Positions 29,377-38,186 of a DNA stretch of 64,000 nt are shown piece after piece (positions within the stretch are counted from its first letter, which is position 1; each line of letters opens with the position of its first letter). Under the pieces are notes generated by a model, which saw only the letters and a list, made by a program, of their open reading frames with translations, made no database searches and had not been told where the DNA came from. The DNA is taken from assembly GCF_012911015.1 (NCBI RefSeq), contig NZ_WVVV01000003.1, positions 180,498 to 244,497 of the forward strand, in the 5' to 3' direction. The stretch comes from Chelativorans sp. ZYF759 (GTDB taxonomy: Bacteria; Pseudomonadota; Alphaproteobacteria; Rhizobiales; Rhizobiaceae). Made by a program: the position numbers and the translations under genes.

Positions 29377-30390
29377 TCACGAAGCGAGATCGGCGCGCAG
29401 TACCTCCCGTCGCGGCTCGCCGCGGGGGACCGAGAAATCCATGAGGATCGGCAGGTGATCCGACCCGGCGTCCCCCTGCCGCCCGATCGCGTGCGGTGCG
29501 ACGCCCCCCTTGGCCATCAGATGATCGATCGGCAGGCCGACATGGCGGCGGAGCCAGTCCGGCATGCTGAGGAACAGCCAGGTGGGGCCGACGCCTTCGA
29601 CGACACGGAAGCCGGTTTTCGCGGCTGCGTGCCGCACCGTCCAGCTCCAGGGCGCGGCGTTAAAATCCCCAGCGACGATGCCCGGGCCGCGCAACCTCGC
29701 CAGATGACGAACCACGCGCGGCAGCGCGTCGGGCTGGTCGAACGGCCATGGCCAGCCCAGATGCAGCGCGGCCACGTTGATTGTCTCGCCCGACAGGTCG
29801 ACACGCGCCACCGCCATTGCGCCGCGTTCGTGGCATTCGGGTTCGCCTCCATCCACAAAGGGCCGCCGCGACAGGATCGCCACGCCCCCGATGCGCGAGG
29901 GCGGGGGGCATATGATCCGATGCGGGTAGGCATGGGCGGTGACCTCGAGACGCTCGCGCCACATATCGGAGACTTCCGTTAGGGCTACGATGTCGGGCTG
30001 CGTGCGGCCGATCAGGGACAGGACTTTTTCGGGCGTGGGGTTGTTGAAGCGAAGGTTGAGATGCAGCAGCCTGTAGGTTCCGCGATCGGCGTAGGGAGCC
30101 TGCGTCGACAGCCGCTGGTCGGCAGCCTCGAGCCCCGCGCCCTGCCATGTCAGGACGCTGGCCGCGCCGGCGGCGAAAACCAGCAAGGCGCCTGTACCGA
30201 ACCTTCGCAAAACCAGCAGAATCGCACCGCCTGCCGCGGCCAGGACAACGAGATGCATCCGGAAATGGGCGAAGGAATCGAGCGCTGGATGAAGGTGACC
30301 CAGGAAGCCGATAGCGAGCATGGAGACCAGGCCGAGACCGCAGAGCCCCGCCAGGACGCGCGCGACGCGGCCTTCAGATCTGTCGGGCAC
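29377..30390 (-). CDS. membrane-anchored endonuclease/exonuclease/phosphatase family protein
   Basis: A 337-residue protein with three N-terminal hydrophobic helices (about 8-28, 43-61, 66-83) and a C-terminal EEP (DNase I-like) hydrolase domain: LLHLNLRFNNP (about 107-117), DIVALTEV with the metal-binding Glu, AGDFNAAPWS and GSDHLPILMDF with the catalytic Asp/His. Such proteins are phosphodiesterases of unknown substrate (nucleic acid, lipid or inositol phosphate). Starts with GTG at 30390; an internal ATG at 30321 would cut into the first helix. It follows amn on the same strand by 32 bases. Confidence 0.82.
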   Translation of the reverse strand: MPDRSEGRVARVLAGLCGLGLVSMLAIGFLGHLHPALDSFAHFRMHLVVLAAAGGAILLVLRRFGTGALLVFAAGAASVLTWQGAGLEAADQRLSTQAPYADRGTYRLLHLNLRFNNPTPEKVLSLIGRTQPDIVALTEVSDMWRERLEVTAHAYPHRIICPPPSRIGGVAILSRRPFVDGGEPECHERGAMAVARVDLSGETINVAALHLGWPWPFDQPDALPRVVRHLARLRGPGIVAGDFNAAPWSWTVRHAAAKTGFRVVEGVGPTWLFLSMPDWLRRHVGLPIDHLMAKGGVAPHAIGRQGDAGSDHLPILMDFSVPRGEPRREVLRADLAS

Positions 30391-30422
30391 GCTTCAAGAC
30401 CGCGCCCCGCGCAACACAGTCC

Positions 30423-31922
30423 TCATTGGAACGCCGTTTCCGAGAAACTTCTGAGCTTGCGCGAATGCAGCCTTTCACGCGGCATCTCGGCCAGTTTCTC
30501 CATTGCCCGGATCCCGATCGAAAGATGCTGCGAGACCTGGCGTTTGTAGAACTCGGTCGCCATGCCGGGCAGCTTCAACTCGCCATGCAAAGGCTTGTCG
30601 GACACGCACAGCAACGTGCCGTAGGGCACGCGGAAGCGGAAGCCGTTGGCCGCGATGGTGGCCGATTCCATGTCGAGGGCGATGGCCCGGCTCTGCGACA
30701 GACGCTGGACCGGCCCGCGATGTTCGCGCAGTTCCCAGTTGCGGTTGTCGATCGTGGCGACCGTGCCCGTGCGCATGATGCGCTTCAGCTCGTAGCCGGA
30801 CAGCCCCGTGACTTCGCCGACCGCTTCCTGCAGCGCGACCTGGATCTCGGCCAGCGCCGGGATGGGCACCCAGACCGGCAGGTCGGCATCGAGCACATGG
30901 TCCTCGCGCACATAGGCATGAGCGAGCACGTAGTCGCCCAGCGCCTGCGTGTTGCGCAGGCCCGCGCAGTGCCCGAGCATCAGCCAGGCATGCGGGCGCA
31001 GCACCGCGATATGGTCAGTGATGGTCTTTGCGTTGGAGGGACCCACGCCGATATTGACCATGGTGATGCCGGAATGGCCGGGGCGCGTCAGGTGGTAGGC
31101 AGGCATTTGCGGCAGCCGCACGGACTGGCCATCGGCGCCAGGCGTGTCGCCGGCCTTGGTCACGATGTTGCCGGGTTCCACGAAGCTCTCGTAACCCGCG
31201 CCGCCTTCCGCCATCAGCTTGCGCGCATAAAGGCAGAACTCGTCGATATAGAACTGGTAGTTGGTGAACAGGACGAAGTTCTGGAAATGCGACGGGCTCG
31301 TCGCCGTGTAGTGCGCGAGACGGTGAAGCGAATAATCGACCCGCTGTGCGGTAAAGGGCGCCAGCGGGGTAGACTCGCCGGGCAGCGGCTCGAAGGTGCC
31401 GTTGACGATGTGGTCGTCGGTGGCGTTGAGGTCGGGCACGTCGAAGAGGTCGCGCAGGGGCTGGTCGACGATCTTGCTGGCCGCGCTCGGAAGATGCGTG
31501 CCTTCCAGGAAGGCGAAATGGATCGGAATCGGCGTTTCGGATTCGCCGACGGTCACCGGCACGCCGTGATTGCGCAGGATCAGCCCGATCTGGTCGAGCA
31601 GATAGTCTTCGAAAAGGTCGGGGCGCGTGACGGTCGTCGAATAGTGGCCCGGCGCGGGCATGTGCCCATAGGCGAGGCGGGAATCCGCATGGCTGAACGA
31701 TGTCGTCGTGATCGCGATCTCGGGATAGTAGGCCCGGTACCGGTGTCCCGGCGTCGCGCCGTCATCGAGGCTGGCGAAGGCGGCGCGCAGGAACTCGGTG
31801 TTGCGCGTGTAAAGTGCCTGCAAGGCGGCGACCGCCTCGCGCGCGTCATTATAGGCGCGGCGTTCCACCGGCGGGGGGCTGCTGACGGGCGTGTGCATCT
31901 GGGGGAGGATTCTCTTTTCCAT
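30423..31922 (-). CDS. amn: AMP nucleosidase
   Basis: A 499-residue cytosolic enzyme that hydrolyses AMP to adenine and ribose 5-phosphate, adjusting adenylate pools. The N-terminal domain (about 20-180) is the AMP nucleosidase-specific part; the C-terminal domain is a nucleoside-phosphorylase fold (MVNIGVGPSNAKTITDHIAV, HAWLMLGHCAGLRNTQALGDY, then DMESATIAANGFRFRVPYGT with the conserved DMESA motif). Length matches the family. The first ATG (31922) follows GGGGA closely; a second ATG at 31898 is possible. Confidence 0.92.
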   Translation of the reverse strand: MEKRILPQMHTPVSSPPPVERRAYNDAREAVAALQALYTRNTEFLRAAFASLDDGATPGHRYRAYYPEIAITTTSFSHADSRLAYGHMPAPGHYSTTVTRPDLFEDYLLDQIGLILRNHGVPVTVGESETPIPIHFAFLEGTHLPSAASKIVDQPLRDLFDVPDLNATDDHIVNGTFEPLPGESTPLAPFTAQRVDYSLHRLAHYTATSPSHFQNFVLFTNYQFYIDEFCLYARKLMAEGGAGYESFVEPGNIVTKAGDTPGADGQSVRLPQMPAYHLTRPGHSGITMVNIGVGPSNAKTITDHIAVLRPHAWLMLGHCAGLRNTQALGDYVLAHAYVREDHVLDADLPVWVPIPALAEIQVALQEAVGEVTGLSGYELKRIMRTGTVATIDNRNWELREHRGPVQRLSQSRAIALDMESATIAANGFRFRVPYGTLLCVSDKPLHGELKLPGMATEFYKRQVSQHLSIGIRAMEKLAEMPRERLHSRKLRSFSETAFQ

Positions 31923-31976
31923 TCCCCATGTTAATGCGTCCTGCCTCCGCTTTCGAGACCAAATTGTCGGTCTGGC

Positions 31977-32162
31977 TCAGCGAAAAGGCCTCTCCTGCCA
32001 CGTGCGCGGGGGCAGGCAGCTGAACCCGATCGCCGATCCGCAGCCTGACGCCTGATGGTTGAGCGAGTGGGCCGGGGGGCTCGACTGGGCAACGAGCATG
32101 GCCAGGCCCATGCCGAAAATGGCCGCGATCAGGCACACTATGGTGAAACGTCTTGCAAGCAT
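31977..32162 (-). CDS. small secreted or membrane protein, unknown
   Basis: A 61-residue product starting MLARRFTIVCLIAAIFGMGL, i.e. a basic n-region and one hydrophobic stretch (about 6-25) that could be a signal peptide or anchor, then a short polar tail with two cysteines (about 41 and 48). A strong Shine-Dalgarno (AAGGAGGGATCG) precedes the ATG at 32162 and selects it over an ATG five codons upstream. No family recognised. It may be a real small protein because of the signal sequence and ribosome site. Confidence 0.5.
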   Translation of the reverse strand: MLARRFTIVCLIAAIFGMGLAMLVAQSSPPAHSLNHQASGCGSAIGFSCLPPRTWQERPFR

Positions 32163-32431
32163 CGATCCCTCCTTCATCCTGGAAGGGTAAATGCGCGTTT
32201 GCGACTGAACCCGTGCTGATGGTCACATTCATGTGGCGTTCAAAGACCTTAACGCCGGTCCTGCCACGGCGACACCGTCATGCGGGAAGAGCAGGCACCA
32301 CGGCCTCGACCTGTCCGTTGATTGTGTCCGGCGCATCCAGCCCATGGACCAGCACCGCAAGAACCTCGCCGACCCCAAGGACGCGCAGGAGATCCTTTTT
32401 TGGGTCGGCGCACGCGCCTGACGGCTTTCGA

Positions 32432-32460
32432 GCGCGGGCCGGATCATCTCCGGCCCGCGC
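32432..32460. terminator. 12-bp hairpin between small genes
   Basis: Perfect 12-bp stem (GCGCGGGCCGGA / TCCGGCCCGCGC) with a 5-base loop, ending six bases before the stop codon of the minus-strand DUF2147 gene. No T-run on either strand, so termination is plausible but unproven. The stretch 32163-32431 upstream of it carries only a doubtful 62-codon GTG frame on the plus strand (32233-32421) with no visible ribosome site. Confidence 0.5.
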
Positions 32461-32466
32461 AGGTTG

Positions 32467-32808
32467 CTACTGGCGTGTCCAGGTCTGGGTGCGGCAGAAT
32501 ATGGCCGCCACGCAGCCCTGCATGGCAAGCGTATTGCCGGTCACGGTCGCGTTGCCGCTATAGGTCCGTTCGTCGGCCGGGTCGGTAATGGTGCCGCGAT
32601 AGCGGCCTTCGCCCTGGGGCGTCATCTTGCCGATCTGCTTGCCGCTGTGATCACCGCTGGTCAGCGTCACGCAGACCTGGTCGCCGCAGGGCGCGATGCG
32701 GGCGATGGCGCCTGGCTCCGTGCGCCAGTTGCCGACGATCGGTTCCGCCATCGCGGTGCCCGACAGGGCGATGAGCCCCGCAAGCGCCAGGCATATTCTC
32801 GACTTCAT
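32467..32808 (-). CDS. DUF2147 secreted protein
   Basis: A 113-residue precursor with a signal peptide (about 1-21, cleavage after GTAMA) and a single DUF2147 domain: PIVGNWRTEPGAIARIAPCG, then CVTLTSGDHSGKQIGKM, GTITDPADERTYSGNA, and the closing GCVAAIFCRTQTWTR. The domain is a small lipocalin-like beta structure found in periplasmic proteins; its ligand is unknown. Four cysteines could form two disulfides. The ATG at 32808 follows GGGAGG at a good distance, so the longer frame to 32847 is rejected. Confidence 0.85.
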   Translation of the reverse strand: MKSRICLALAGLIALSGTAMAEPIVGNWRTEPGAIARIAPCGDQVCVTLTSGDHSGKQIGKMTPQGEGRYRGTITDPADERTYSGNATVTGNTLAMQGCVAAIFCRTQTWTRQ

Positions 32809-33167
32809 GCTGTTCCTCCCGAAAGGGCGCCGATCAGGCGCCCGCAAGCTGCGACATCGACACTATTCCAGCTCGTGCAGGTGCGAAAGCGGGTCTCCCA
32901 GCGTCATCGACCACAATTCTAGGTTAGCGAATGGTATCCGCGCGAGCGGGCTTTCGAACGACCCGGATTGGACGAACCCGCTGGGGAGCGGGATTCCTAT
33001 CCTTAATGATTTCCGTGATTTACGGAAAATTCGAACTTTGTTTGCGGCAAATTAAGCACGCCATTTAACGGCGGATTCAAGCCCGCCGGGCATCCTGCGA
33101 AACATCACACGGCAAGAGAGACACGAAAAAATTCGGCTCTCGGAGTTTGGACAGGGAGTTCAAAAAA
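32809..33167. promoter_or_regulatory. gene-free 359-bp region with dyads
   Basis: No convincing gene. The right half (about 33000-33060) is much more AT-rich than the surroundings and should hold the promoter of the SEL1 gene. It contains the dyad TTTCCGT GATTT ACGGAAA (33010-33028), a good operator candidate, and a small hairpin CCCGCT GGGG AGCGGG (32977-32992). The left part is the promoter side of the DUF2147 gene. Confidence 0.5.
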
Positions 33168-33425
33168 ATGGCTCGTTACGAGATGCTCGATGCCGGTATC
33201 GGCAACACTGCGCAGGCCGATATCCTCTTTCAGCTCGGCATGATGTACGCAACCGGGCGCGACTGCCCGATCGATCTGGTCGCGGCTCACAAATGGTTCA
33301 ATATCGCCGCCATCAAAGGCTCGGACCGCGCCGCCGAGCTGCGCCAGGAACTGGCCTCTTCAATGGCCAAGCCGGACATCGCCAAGGCGCTGCGCGAAGC
33401 GCGCGAATGGATGGCCGTGCACTGA
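33168..33425 (+). CDS. short SEL1-like repeat protein
   Basis: An 85-residue protein consisting essentially of one SEL1/TPR-like repeat pair: QADILFQLGMMYATGRDCPIDLVAAHKWFNIAAIKG (two helices, with the A-x-K-W-F-x-x-A-A signature) followed by a helical tail (AAELRQELASSMAKPDIAKALREAREWM). No signal peptide, so cytosolic and probably a protein-interaction module. The ATG at 33168 follows GGGAG by ten bases. Preceded by an AT-rich region with a dyad, followed by a strong terminator. Confidence 0.8.
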   Translation: MARYEMLDAGIGNTAQADILFQLGMMYATGRDCPIDLVAAHKWFNIAAIKGSDRAAELRQELASSMAKPDIAKALREAREWMAVH

Positions 33426-33506
33426 ATTCACCCGCAAGCGGGGAAGGTTCGGGGAACAGGCGAAGTCTGGCGCGGGGACGCCATTGGGGACGGAGCCTGG
33501 AACGGA

Positions 33507-33546
33507 GGCCGCGTCGGCTTGGGGAAGCCGGCGCGGCCGTTTCGTT
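33507..33546. terminator. 14-bp bidirectional terminator
   Basis: A 14-bp stem (33507-33520 with 33525-33538, one G-U pair) around a GGGG loop, followed on the plus strand by GTTTCGTTA. It lies between the convergent SEL1-like and mccA genes, so it can serve both, though only the plus-strand side has a T-rich tail. Confidence 0.75.
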
Positions 33547-35494
33547 ACTCTTCCTCGAAACGAACCAGCACGCTGCCTTCTGCCACCTGTGCGCCTTCAT
33601 TGGCGATTTCGGCGATGGTGCCGTCATGGGGCGCGGTCATGGTGTGCTCCATCTTCATGGCCTCGAGCACCAGGAGCGGCTGGCCCTTCTCCACGCGGCT
33701 GCCAGCGCTGGCGCGCACGATCTTCACCAGTCCCGGCATCGGCGCGCGGATAGCGTCCCCGCCGATCGCCGCGGTCTCGGCGCGCACGAAGGGATCGTCG
33801 AGCGCGAAATGATGGGCATGAACGCCTTCGAAGATGCTGACATGGCCGGGCCACAGGGCGGTTTCATTCGACGCATCGCTCAACGGTAGCGTGAAGGTTC
33901 CCTCCTCAAGCTGGATCCGGGCATGGCGCGCGTCGGCCATCGATACGCTGGCCGCCACGCGCTCTTCGCCCACGAACAGATCGATGGACTTGGCCGGCGC
34001 GTGGAAATGAGCGTATCCGGCGAGCGTGTCCCAGGGATCGGCCGCGCCCGGCCGAATGGCGATGCCGGCCGCAGCCAGCACGGCCCTCGCGATGTGGCGC
34101 GGCTCGGGCGAGGGGAGCGCGGTAAGCGTGGCCTGGCTGCGGGCAATAAGACCAGTGTCGACGTTGCCGGCGGCAAAATCCGGATCGGCGGCCAGCGCCG
34201 CCAGGAATGGCGTGTTGACGATGGAACCGGCGACCTTCGTGCCCGCGAGCGCCGCCCCCAGCGCCGCGAGGGCGGACGGCCGGTCGGCCGCGTGGACGAC
34301 GAGCTTGGCGATCATGGGATCATAGAAGGGCGAGATCGCATCGCCCTGCCTCACGCCGGTCTCAACCCGCAACTCGGCCCCGCCGGGCAGGGTTTCGGGA
34401 AAGCCAAGATGGTGCAGCGTGCCGATTGCCGGCAGGAAGTCGCGTGTGGGGTCCTCGGCGTAGATCCGCGCCTCGAAGGCATGACCGGAGAGATTGATCT
34501 CCTCCTGCGCCAGGGGCAGAACCTCGCCGGCGGCCGCCCGTAACTGCCATTCCACCAGGTCGATGCCGGTGACCATCTCCGTCACGGGATGTTCGACCTG
34601 CAGCCGCGTGTTCATCTCCATGAACCAGAAGCGGTCGGGGCGCAGGCCCTCGGTGGCGTCGACGATGAATTCTATGGTGCCGGCGCCGGAGTAGGAGATC
34701 GCCCGTGCCGCCGTGACGGCCGCCTCGCACATGGCCTCGCGCATCTCCTGGCTCATGCCGGGAGCGGGGGCCTCCTCGATCACCTTCTGGTGGCGGCGCT
34801 GGGCGGAGCAGTCGCGCTCGAAGAGATGGACCACGTTGCCGTGATTGTCGCCGAAGACCTGCACCTCGATGTGGCGCGGCGTGGCGATCAGCTTCTCGAC
34901 CAGGACGCGGTCGTCGCCAAAGGCGGCTTTCGCTTCCCGTCGCGCGGAAGCCAGCGCATCGGAGAACTCCTCGGGCGTATCGACGCGGCGCATGCCCTTT
35001 CCGCCGCCGCCCGCGCGCGCCTTGATGAGCACGGGAAAGCCGATCTCGCTGGCCTTGCCGGCCAGCACGACGAGTTCCTGGGCCTCGCCGTGATAGCCCG
35101 GCACGACGGGCACGCCCGCGCGGTCCATCAGTCGCTTGGCGGCATCCTTGAGCCCCATGGCGCGGATCGCCTTTGCCGATGGGCCGATAAAGACGAGCCC
35201 GGCGGCCTCGACGGCTTCCACGAAGTCGGGATTCTCGGAAAGGAAACCGTAGCCTGGGTGGATGGCCTGCGCGCCGGTGGCGAGCGCAGCCTCGATGATG
35301 CGCTCGGCGACGAGATAGCTTTCGGCCGCCGGTGCCGGCCCGATGCGCACGGCCTCGTCCGCCATCGCCACGTGAAGCGCCCCGGCATCGGCATCGGAAT
35401 GGACCGCGACAGTGGCGACACCCATGCGGCGGGCAGTGCGCATGACGCGGCACGCGATCTCGCCGCGATTGGCGATGAGGATTTTTGCAAACAT
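33545..35494 (-). CDS. mccA: methylcrotonyl-CoA carboxylase biotin-containing alpha subunit
   Basis: A 649-residue acyl-CoA carboxylase subunit: biotin carboxylase N-domain (MFAKILIANRGEIACRV), ATP-grasp with glycine loop KARAGGGGKGMRR, catalytic FMEMNTRLQVEHPVTE, then a linker domain and a C-terminal biotinyl domain with the biotinylated Lys614 (LEAMKMEHTM). Propionyl- and methylcrotonyl-CoA carboxylase alpha subunits look alike; MCC is favoured because mccB and ivd lie 6-10 kb away in the same orientation and the EAMKMEHT site is typical. The start at 35494 follows GGGAGG. It carboxylates biotin for leucine degradation step 3-methylcrotonyl-CoA to 3-methylglutaconyl-CoA. Confidence 0.88.
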   Translation of the reverse strand: MFAKILIANRGEIACRVMRTARRMGVATVAVHSDADAGALHVAMADEAVRIGPAPAAESYLVAERIIEAALATGAQAIHPGYGFLSENPDFVEAVEAAGLVFIGPSAKAIRAMGLKDAAKRLMDRAGVPVVPGYHGEAQELVVLAGKASEIGFPVLIKARAGGGGKGMRRVDTPEEFSDALASARREAKAAFGDDRVLVEKLIATPRHIEVQVFGDNHGNVVHLFERDCSAQRRHQKVIEEAPAPGMSQEMREAMCEAAVTAARAISYSGAGTIEFIVDATEGLRPDRFWFMEMNTRLQVEHPVTEMVTGIDLVEWQLRAAAGEVLPLAQEEINLSGHAFEARIYAEDPTRDFLPAIGTLHHLGFPETLPGGAELRVETGVRQGDAISPFYDPMIAKLVVHAADRPSALAALGAALAGTKVAGSIVNTPFLAALAADPDFAAGNVDTGLIARSQATLTALPSPEPRHIARAVLAAAGIAIRPGAADPWDTLAGYAHFHAPAKSIDLFVGEERVAASVSMADARHARIQLEEGTFTLPLSDASNETALWPGHVSIFEGVHAHHFALDDPFVRAETAAIGGDAIRAPMPGLVKIVRASAGSRVEKGQPLLVLEAMKMEHTMTAPHDGTIAEIANEGAQVAEGSVLVRFEEE

Positions 35495-35699
35495 GAACGG
35501 CCTCCCGTTTCCTCCAGCTATAGCCATCTGTGCGCCGCTTTCCAGCCCCGGTCAGAAGACCGGCACAAGCGCGCGGCGCGGGCTGACCACGAATGGCTAA
35601 CGAAGGCTTGCCGCGGGAGGCGATTTTTCCGCCGATTGATTAACAGAACAACCATTCAGGGCATGGCATGATCGAAGGATCACGCACGGGAACATCTCA

Positions 35700-37376
35700 A
35701 TGCTCAGGTCATTTCTTCGCTCCACCAGCGGCAATTTCGCGATGATGTTTGCCGGTGTTCTTCCGGTCATGCTCGGCGCCGTCGGCATGGCGGTGGACAC
35801 CGCCAACCTTATGAACGTCAAGGCGCAGCTCCAGAACGCGGCCGATGTGGGCGTGCTGGTGGCTTCGCGCGAGGGCGCGACGCAAACCCAGCGCAGGAAC
35901 CTCTTCACCCAATATCTGCACGCCAATGCGGGCGGCAAAGGCGTGACGATCGCATCGTCGGACGTGGAGATCGAGGCGGGCATAAACCACCTGCGCGTCG
36001 ACGGCAGGGTGACCGCCAATGTCGATCTGTTCTTCCTGCATCATCTGGGGGTCCAGCAGGTATCCGTCGTGGCCTCGACCTTCCGCTCGACCAAGAGCAT
36101 GGAGATCGCGGTGGTGCTCGACAATACCGGCTCGATGGGGCAGGCAGGCATCAACGCGCTGAAGAAGGCCTCGCATGCGCTGGTAGATGCGGTCGAGACC
36201 GGGCGTGCGCCGGACCAGGATGTGCGCATCAGCCTGGTGCCTTTCGTCACGGCGGTCAACATTCTGGGCGAGGGCTACGACCCCGCCTGGATCGATATGA
36301 CGGGTCGGTCACTCTATAATGGCTGGAACTTCCTCGACGCCAACCTGCGCAACCGACGCCGAAATGGCGAGCGGCTGGACAGGCTGCCCGAGGGGTTCGG
36401 CAGCAACGACACCGGCACCGGCTATGGCGGGGGACAGGCCTGCAACAACAACGGCGTGTCGGCCGAAGCCATCGCCAAGCGCGAGCGGTGCCTGGCCGAC
36501 AACTATCCGCACCACATGTATCTTTTCGAGCAATCGAAGACCCCGTGGAAGGGTTGCGTGGAAGCGCGGCCCTACCCCTACAACTTCACGCTCGAACCAC
36601 CGCACCCGACCAGGCCGGACACGCTGTTCGTGCCGTATTTCGCGCCCGACGAGCCAGGCGCGCGCATGAATCAGGGCGGCAACAATTCCGGTTCCTACAA
36701 TAATTCATGGATCGAGGACCGCGTTGCGGGCACGGAGGCCGAACGTCAGCGCGCGACGCTGAAATACATTGCCCCGGCGTCGATAAGCATCAACGACAAC
36801 GGACCGCTGACCATCGGGCCGAACCGGGCCTGCCCGACGCCGATCGTGCCGCTGACCACGGATTTCTCCAAGATCCGCAGCGGCATCAACGCCATGAACT
36901 ACTGGAACGGTTCGGGCACCAACATCGCCGAGGGCCTGGCCTGGGGCTGGCGGGTGCTGTCTCCCACCGCCCCCTATACGCAGGCGGGAGCCTTCGATCC
37001 TGCCGAACGTCAGAAATTCATGGTGCTCATGACGGACGGCCGCAACGTCTCCTTCGGGTCCAGCGGCACGATCAACCGTTCCGACTATGGCGCCTACGGC
37101 TTTCTTGCCAACGGGTTCATCGGCGGCACCAACAACCAGGGAACGGCCGAGGGTATCCTGAATGGCTGGACGGGCGACATGTGCTCGGAAATGAAAAAGC
37201 AGGGCATCGAGATATTCACGGTCGTCTACAACGAAACGGCTGCCTCCGTGCAGACGCTGTTTCGCACCTGCGCCACGCGGCCGGAAAATTTCTACATGAC
37301 CAACAACACGGCCGCTCTCGAAAGCGCTTTCGCCAATATCGGTCGCCAGATGTCGCGGCTGCGCCTGACCAACTGA
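35700..37376 (+). CDS. TadG-like pilus-assembly/VWA domain protein
   Basis: A 558-residue protein with an N-terminal TadE/G-like membrane segment (SGNFAMMFAGVLPVMLGAVG, about 10-29) that anchors it with the rest outside, and a von Willebrand factor A domain with metal-site motif VVLDNTGSMGQ (about 139-149) and a later VLMTDGRN. A long asparagine/glycine/tyrosine-rich insert (about 200-370) interrupts the VWA fold. TadG proteins belong to Flp/Tad pilus or secretion loci, but no tad genes are nearby, so this is an orphan copy. Divergent from mccA with a 205-base spacer. Confidence 0.83.
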   Translation: MLRSFLRSTSGNFAMMFAGVLPVMLGAVGMAVDTANLMNVKAQLQNAADVGVLVASREGATQTQRRNLFTQYLHANAGGKGVTIASSDVEIEAGINHLRVDGRVTANVDLFFLHHLGVQQVSVVASTFRSTKSMEIAVVLDNTGSMGQAGINALKKASHALVDAVETGRAPDQDVRISLVPFVTAVNILGEGYDPAWIDMTGRSLYNGWNFLDANLRNRRRNGERLDRLPEGFGSNDTGTGYGGGQACNNNGVSAEAIAKRERCLADNYPHHMYLFEQSKTPWKGCVEARPYPYNFTLEPPHPTRPDTLFVPYFAPDEPGARMNQGGNNSGSYNNSWIEDRVAGTEAERQRATLKYIAPASISINDNGPLTIGPNRACPTPIVPLTTDFSKIRSGINAMNYWNGSGTNIAEGLAWGWRVLSPTAPYTQAGAFDPAERQKFMVLMTDGRNVSFGSSGTINRSDYGAYGFLANGFIGGTNNQGTAEGILNGWTGDMCSEMKKQGIEIFTVVYNETAASVQTLFRTCATRPENFYMTNNTAALESAFANIGRQMSRLRLTN

Positions 37377-37408
37377 TCGATTGAAGGCAGGGCCTCTTGC
37401 CACTATCG

Positions 37409-37434
37409 TGCGGGCCGCATCGAACCGGCCCGCA
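37409..37434 (+). terminator. 9-bp hairpin between the TadG-like gene and the DUF922 gene
   Basis: TGCGGGCCG / CGGCCCGCA stem with an 8-base loop, 33 bases after the TadG-like stop. The right arm ends six bases before the next ATG (37441), followed by TTCTGT. Probable terminator, weak T content; it leaves no room for a normal ribosome site before 37441. Confidence 0.5.
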
Positions 37435-37440
37435 TTCTGT

Positions 37441-38028
37441 ATGAAGACCATCCTCCTGCTGTTTTTCGCCTTGATGGCGCTGGTTCCCCCGGCCTCGGCC
37501 GACTGGCGCCCGGTCGAGCGCATCGAGCATTATGCCGTCACCGGCGCGACCGGCATCGATCTCTACCGTTCGATCGGCGAAAACGGGCCTTCCGTGGGGA
37601 TCGGCCGGGCGATCGCCTATACCGATTTCGACCTGCTGTGGTCGCGCGACTATCGGCAGCAATCCGACGGCTCCTGCGTGCTGGCCTCCGCGCGGCCCTC
37701 GCTCACCATCACCTACCGCCTGCCGCGCCCGGCCGGACCGCTGCCGCCCCATACGCAACGGCTCTGGGACGTCTTCATCGCCGGCGTGGAAAAGCACGAG
37801 CGCGTGCATGGCGAGATCATCCTCGACATGACGCGCCAGATCGAGGCGGTCTCGGTGGGACTGCGCGCCGAAAACGACCCCGGCTGCCAGAAGGTCCGCG
37901 CCGAACTGCAGCGCAAGCTGGTGGGGATTTCCGAGGAACGCCACGCCCGCAATCGCGAATTCGACCGGGTGGAACTGAGCGAAGGCGGCAATGTGCACCA
38001 GCTGGTGCTGGCGCTGGTGAACGGGTAA
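37441..38028 (+). CDS. DUF922 predicted secreted zinc protease
   Basis: A 195-residue precursor with signal peptide (1-20, cleavage after ASA) and a DUF922 domain. The core shows VEKHERVHGEIILDM with HExxH zinc motif H119-E120-R-V-H123 and the preceding beta-strand region (LTITYRLPRP). The family is annotated as predicted secreted Zn-dependent proteases; substrate unknown. The ATG at 37441 begins the signal peptide but has a hairpin instead of a Shine-Dalgarno in front, so start use may be unusual. Confidence 0.82.
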   Translation: MKTILLLFFALMALVPPASADWRPVERIEHYAVTGATGIDLYRSIGENGPSVGIGRAIAYTDFDLLWSRDYRQQSDGSCVLASARPSLTITYRLPRPAGPLPPHTQRLWDVFIAGVEKHERVHGEIILDMTRQIEAVSVGLRAENDPGCQKVRAELQRKLVGISEERHARNREFDRVELSEGGNVHQLVLALVNG

Positions 38029-38186
38029 GGGCTTGCCTGACGGCCACGGGTTCGTGATCCGGGCCACCTGATCATTCACCTGTTCGTCAGCTGTGTAACG
38101 AATGCAATCCCGGTCGCGAATAGACCCGTAGATGCTCTTGCGCGCCTTCGACTTGCGGTGTGCGATCTCGGGGAACGCTCGCGCTC

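Noticed and set aside
29311-29982. Frame starting in the second copy of the ETF-QO tail
   Set aside because: Created by the 55-bp duplication and running antisense through the endonuclease-like gene.
32233-32421. 62-codon GTG frame
   Set aside because: No ribosome site, no recognised family, mixed codon composition; kept only as a note under the hairpin entry.
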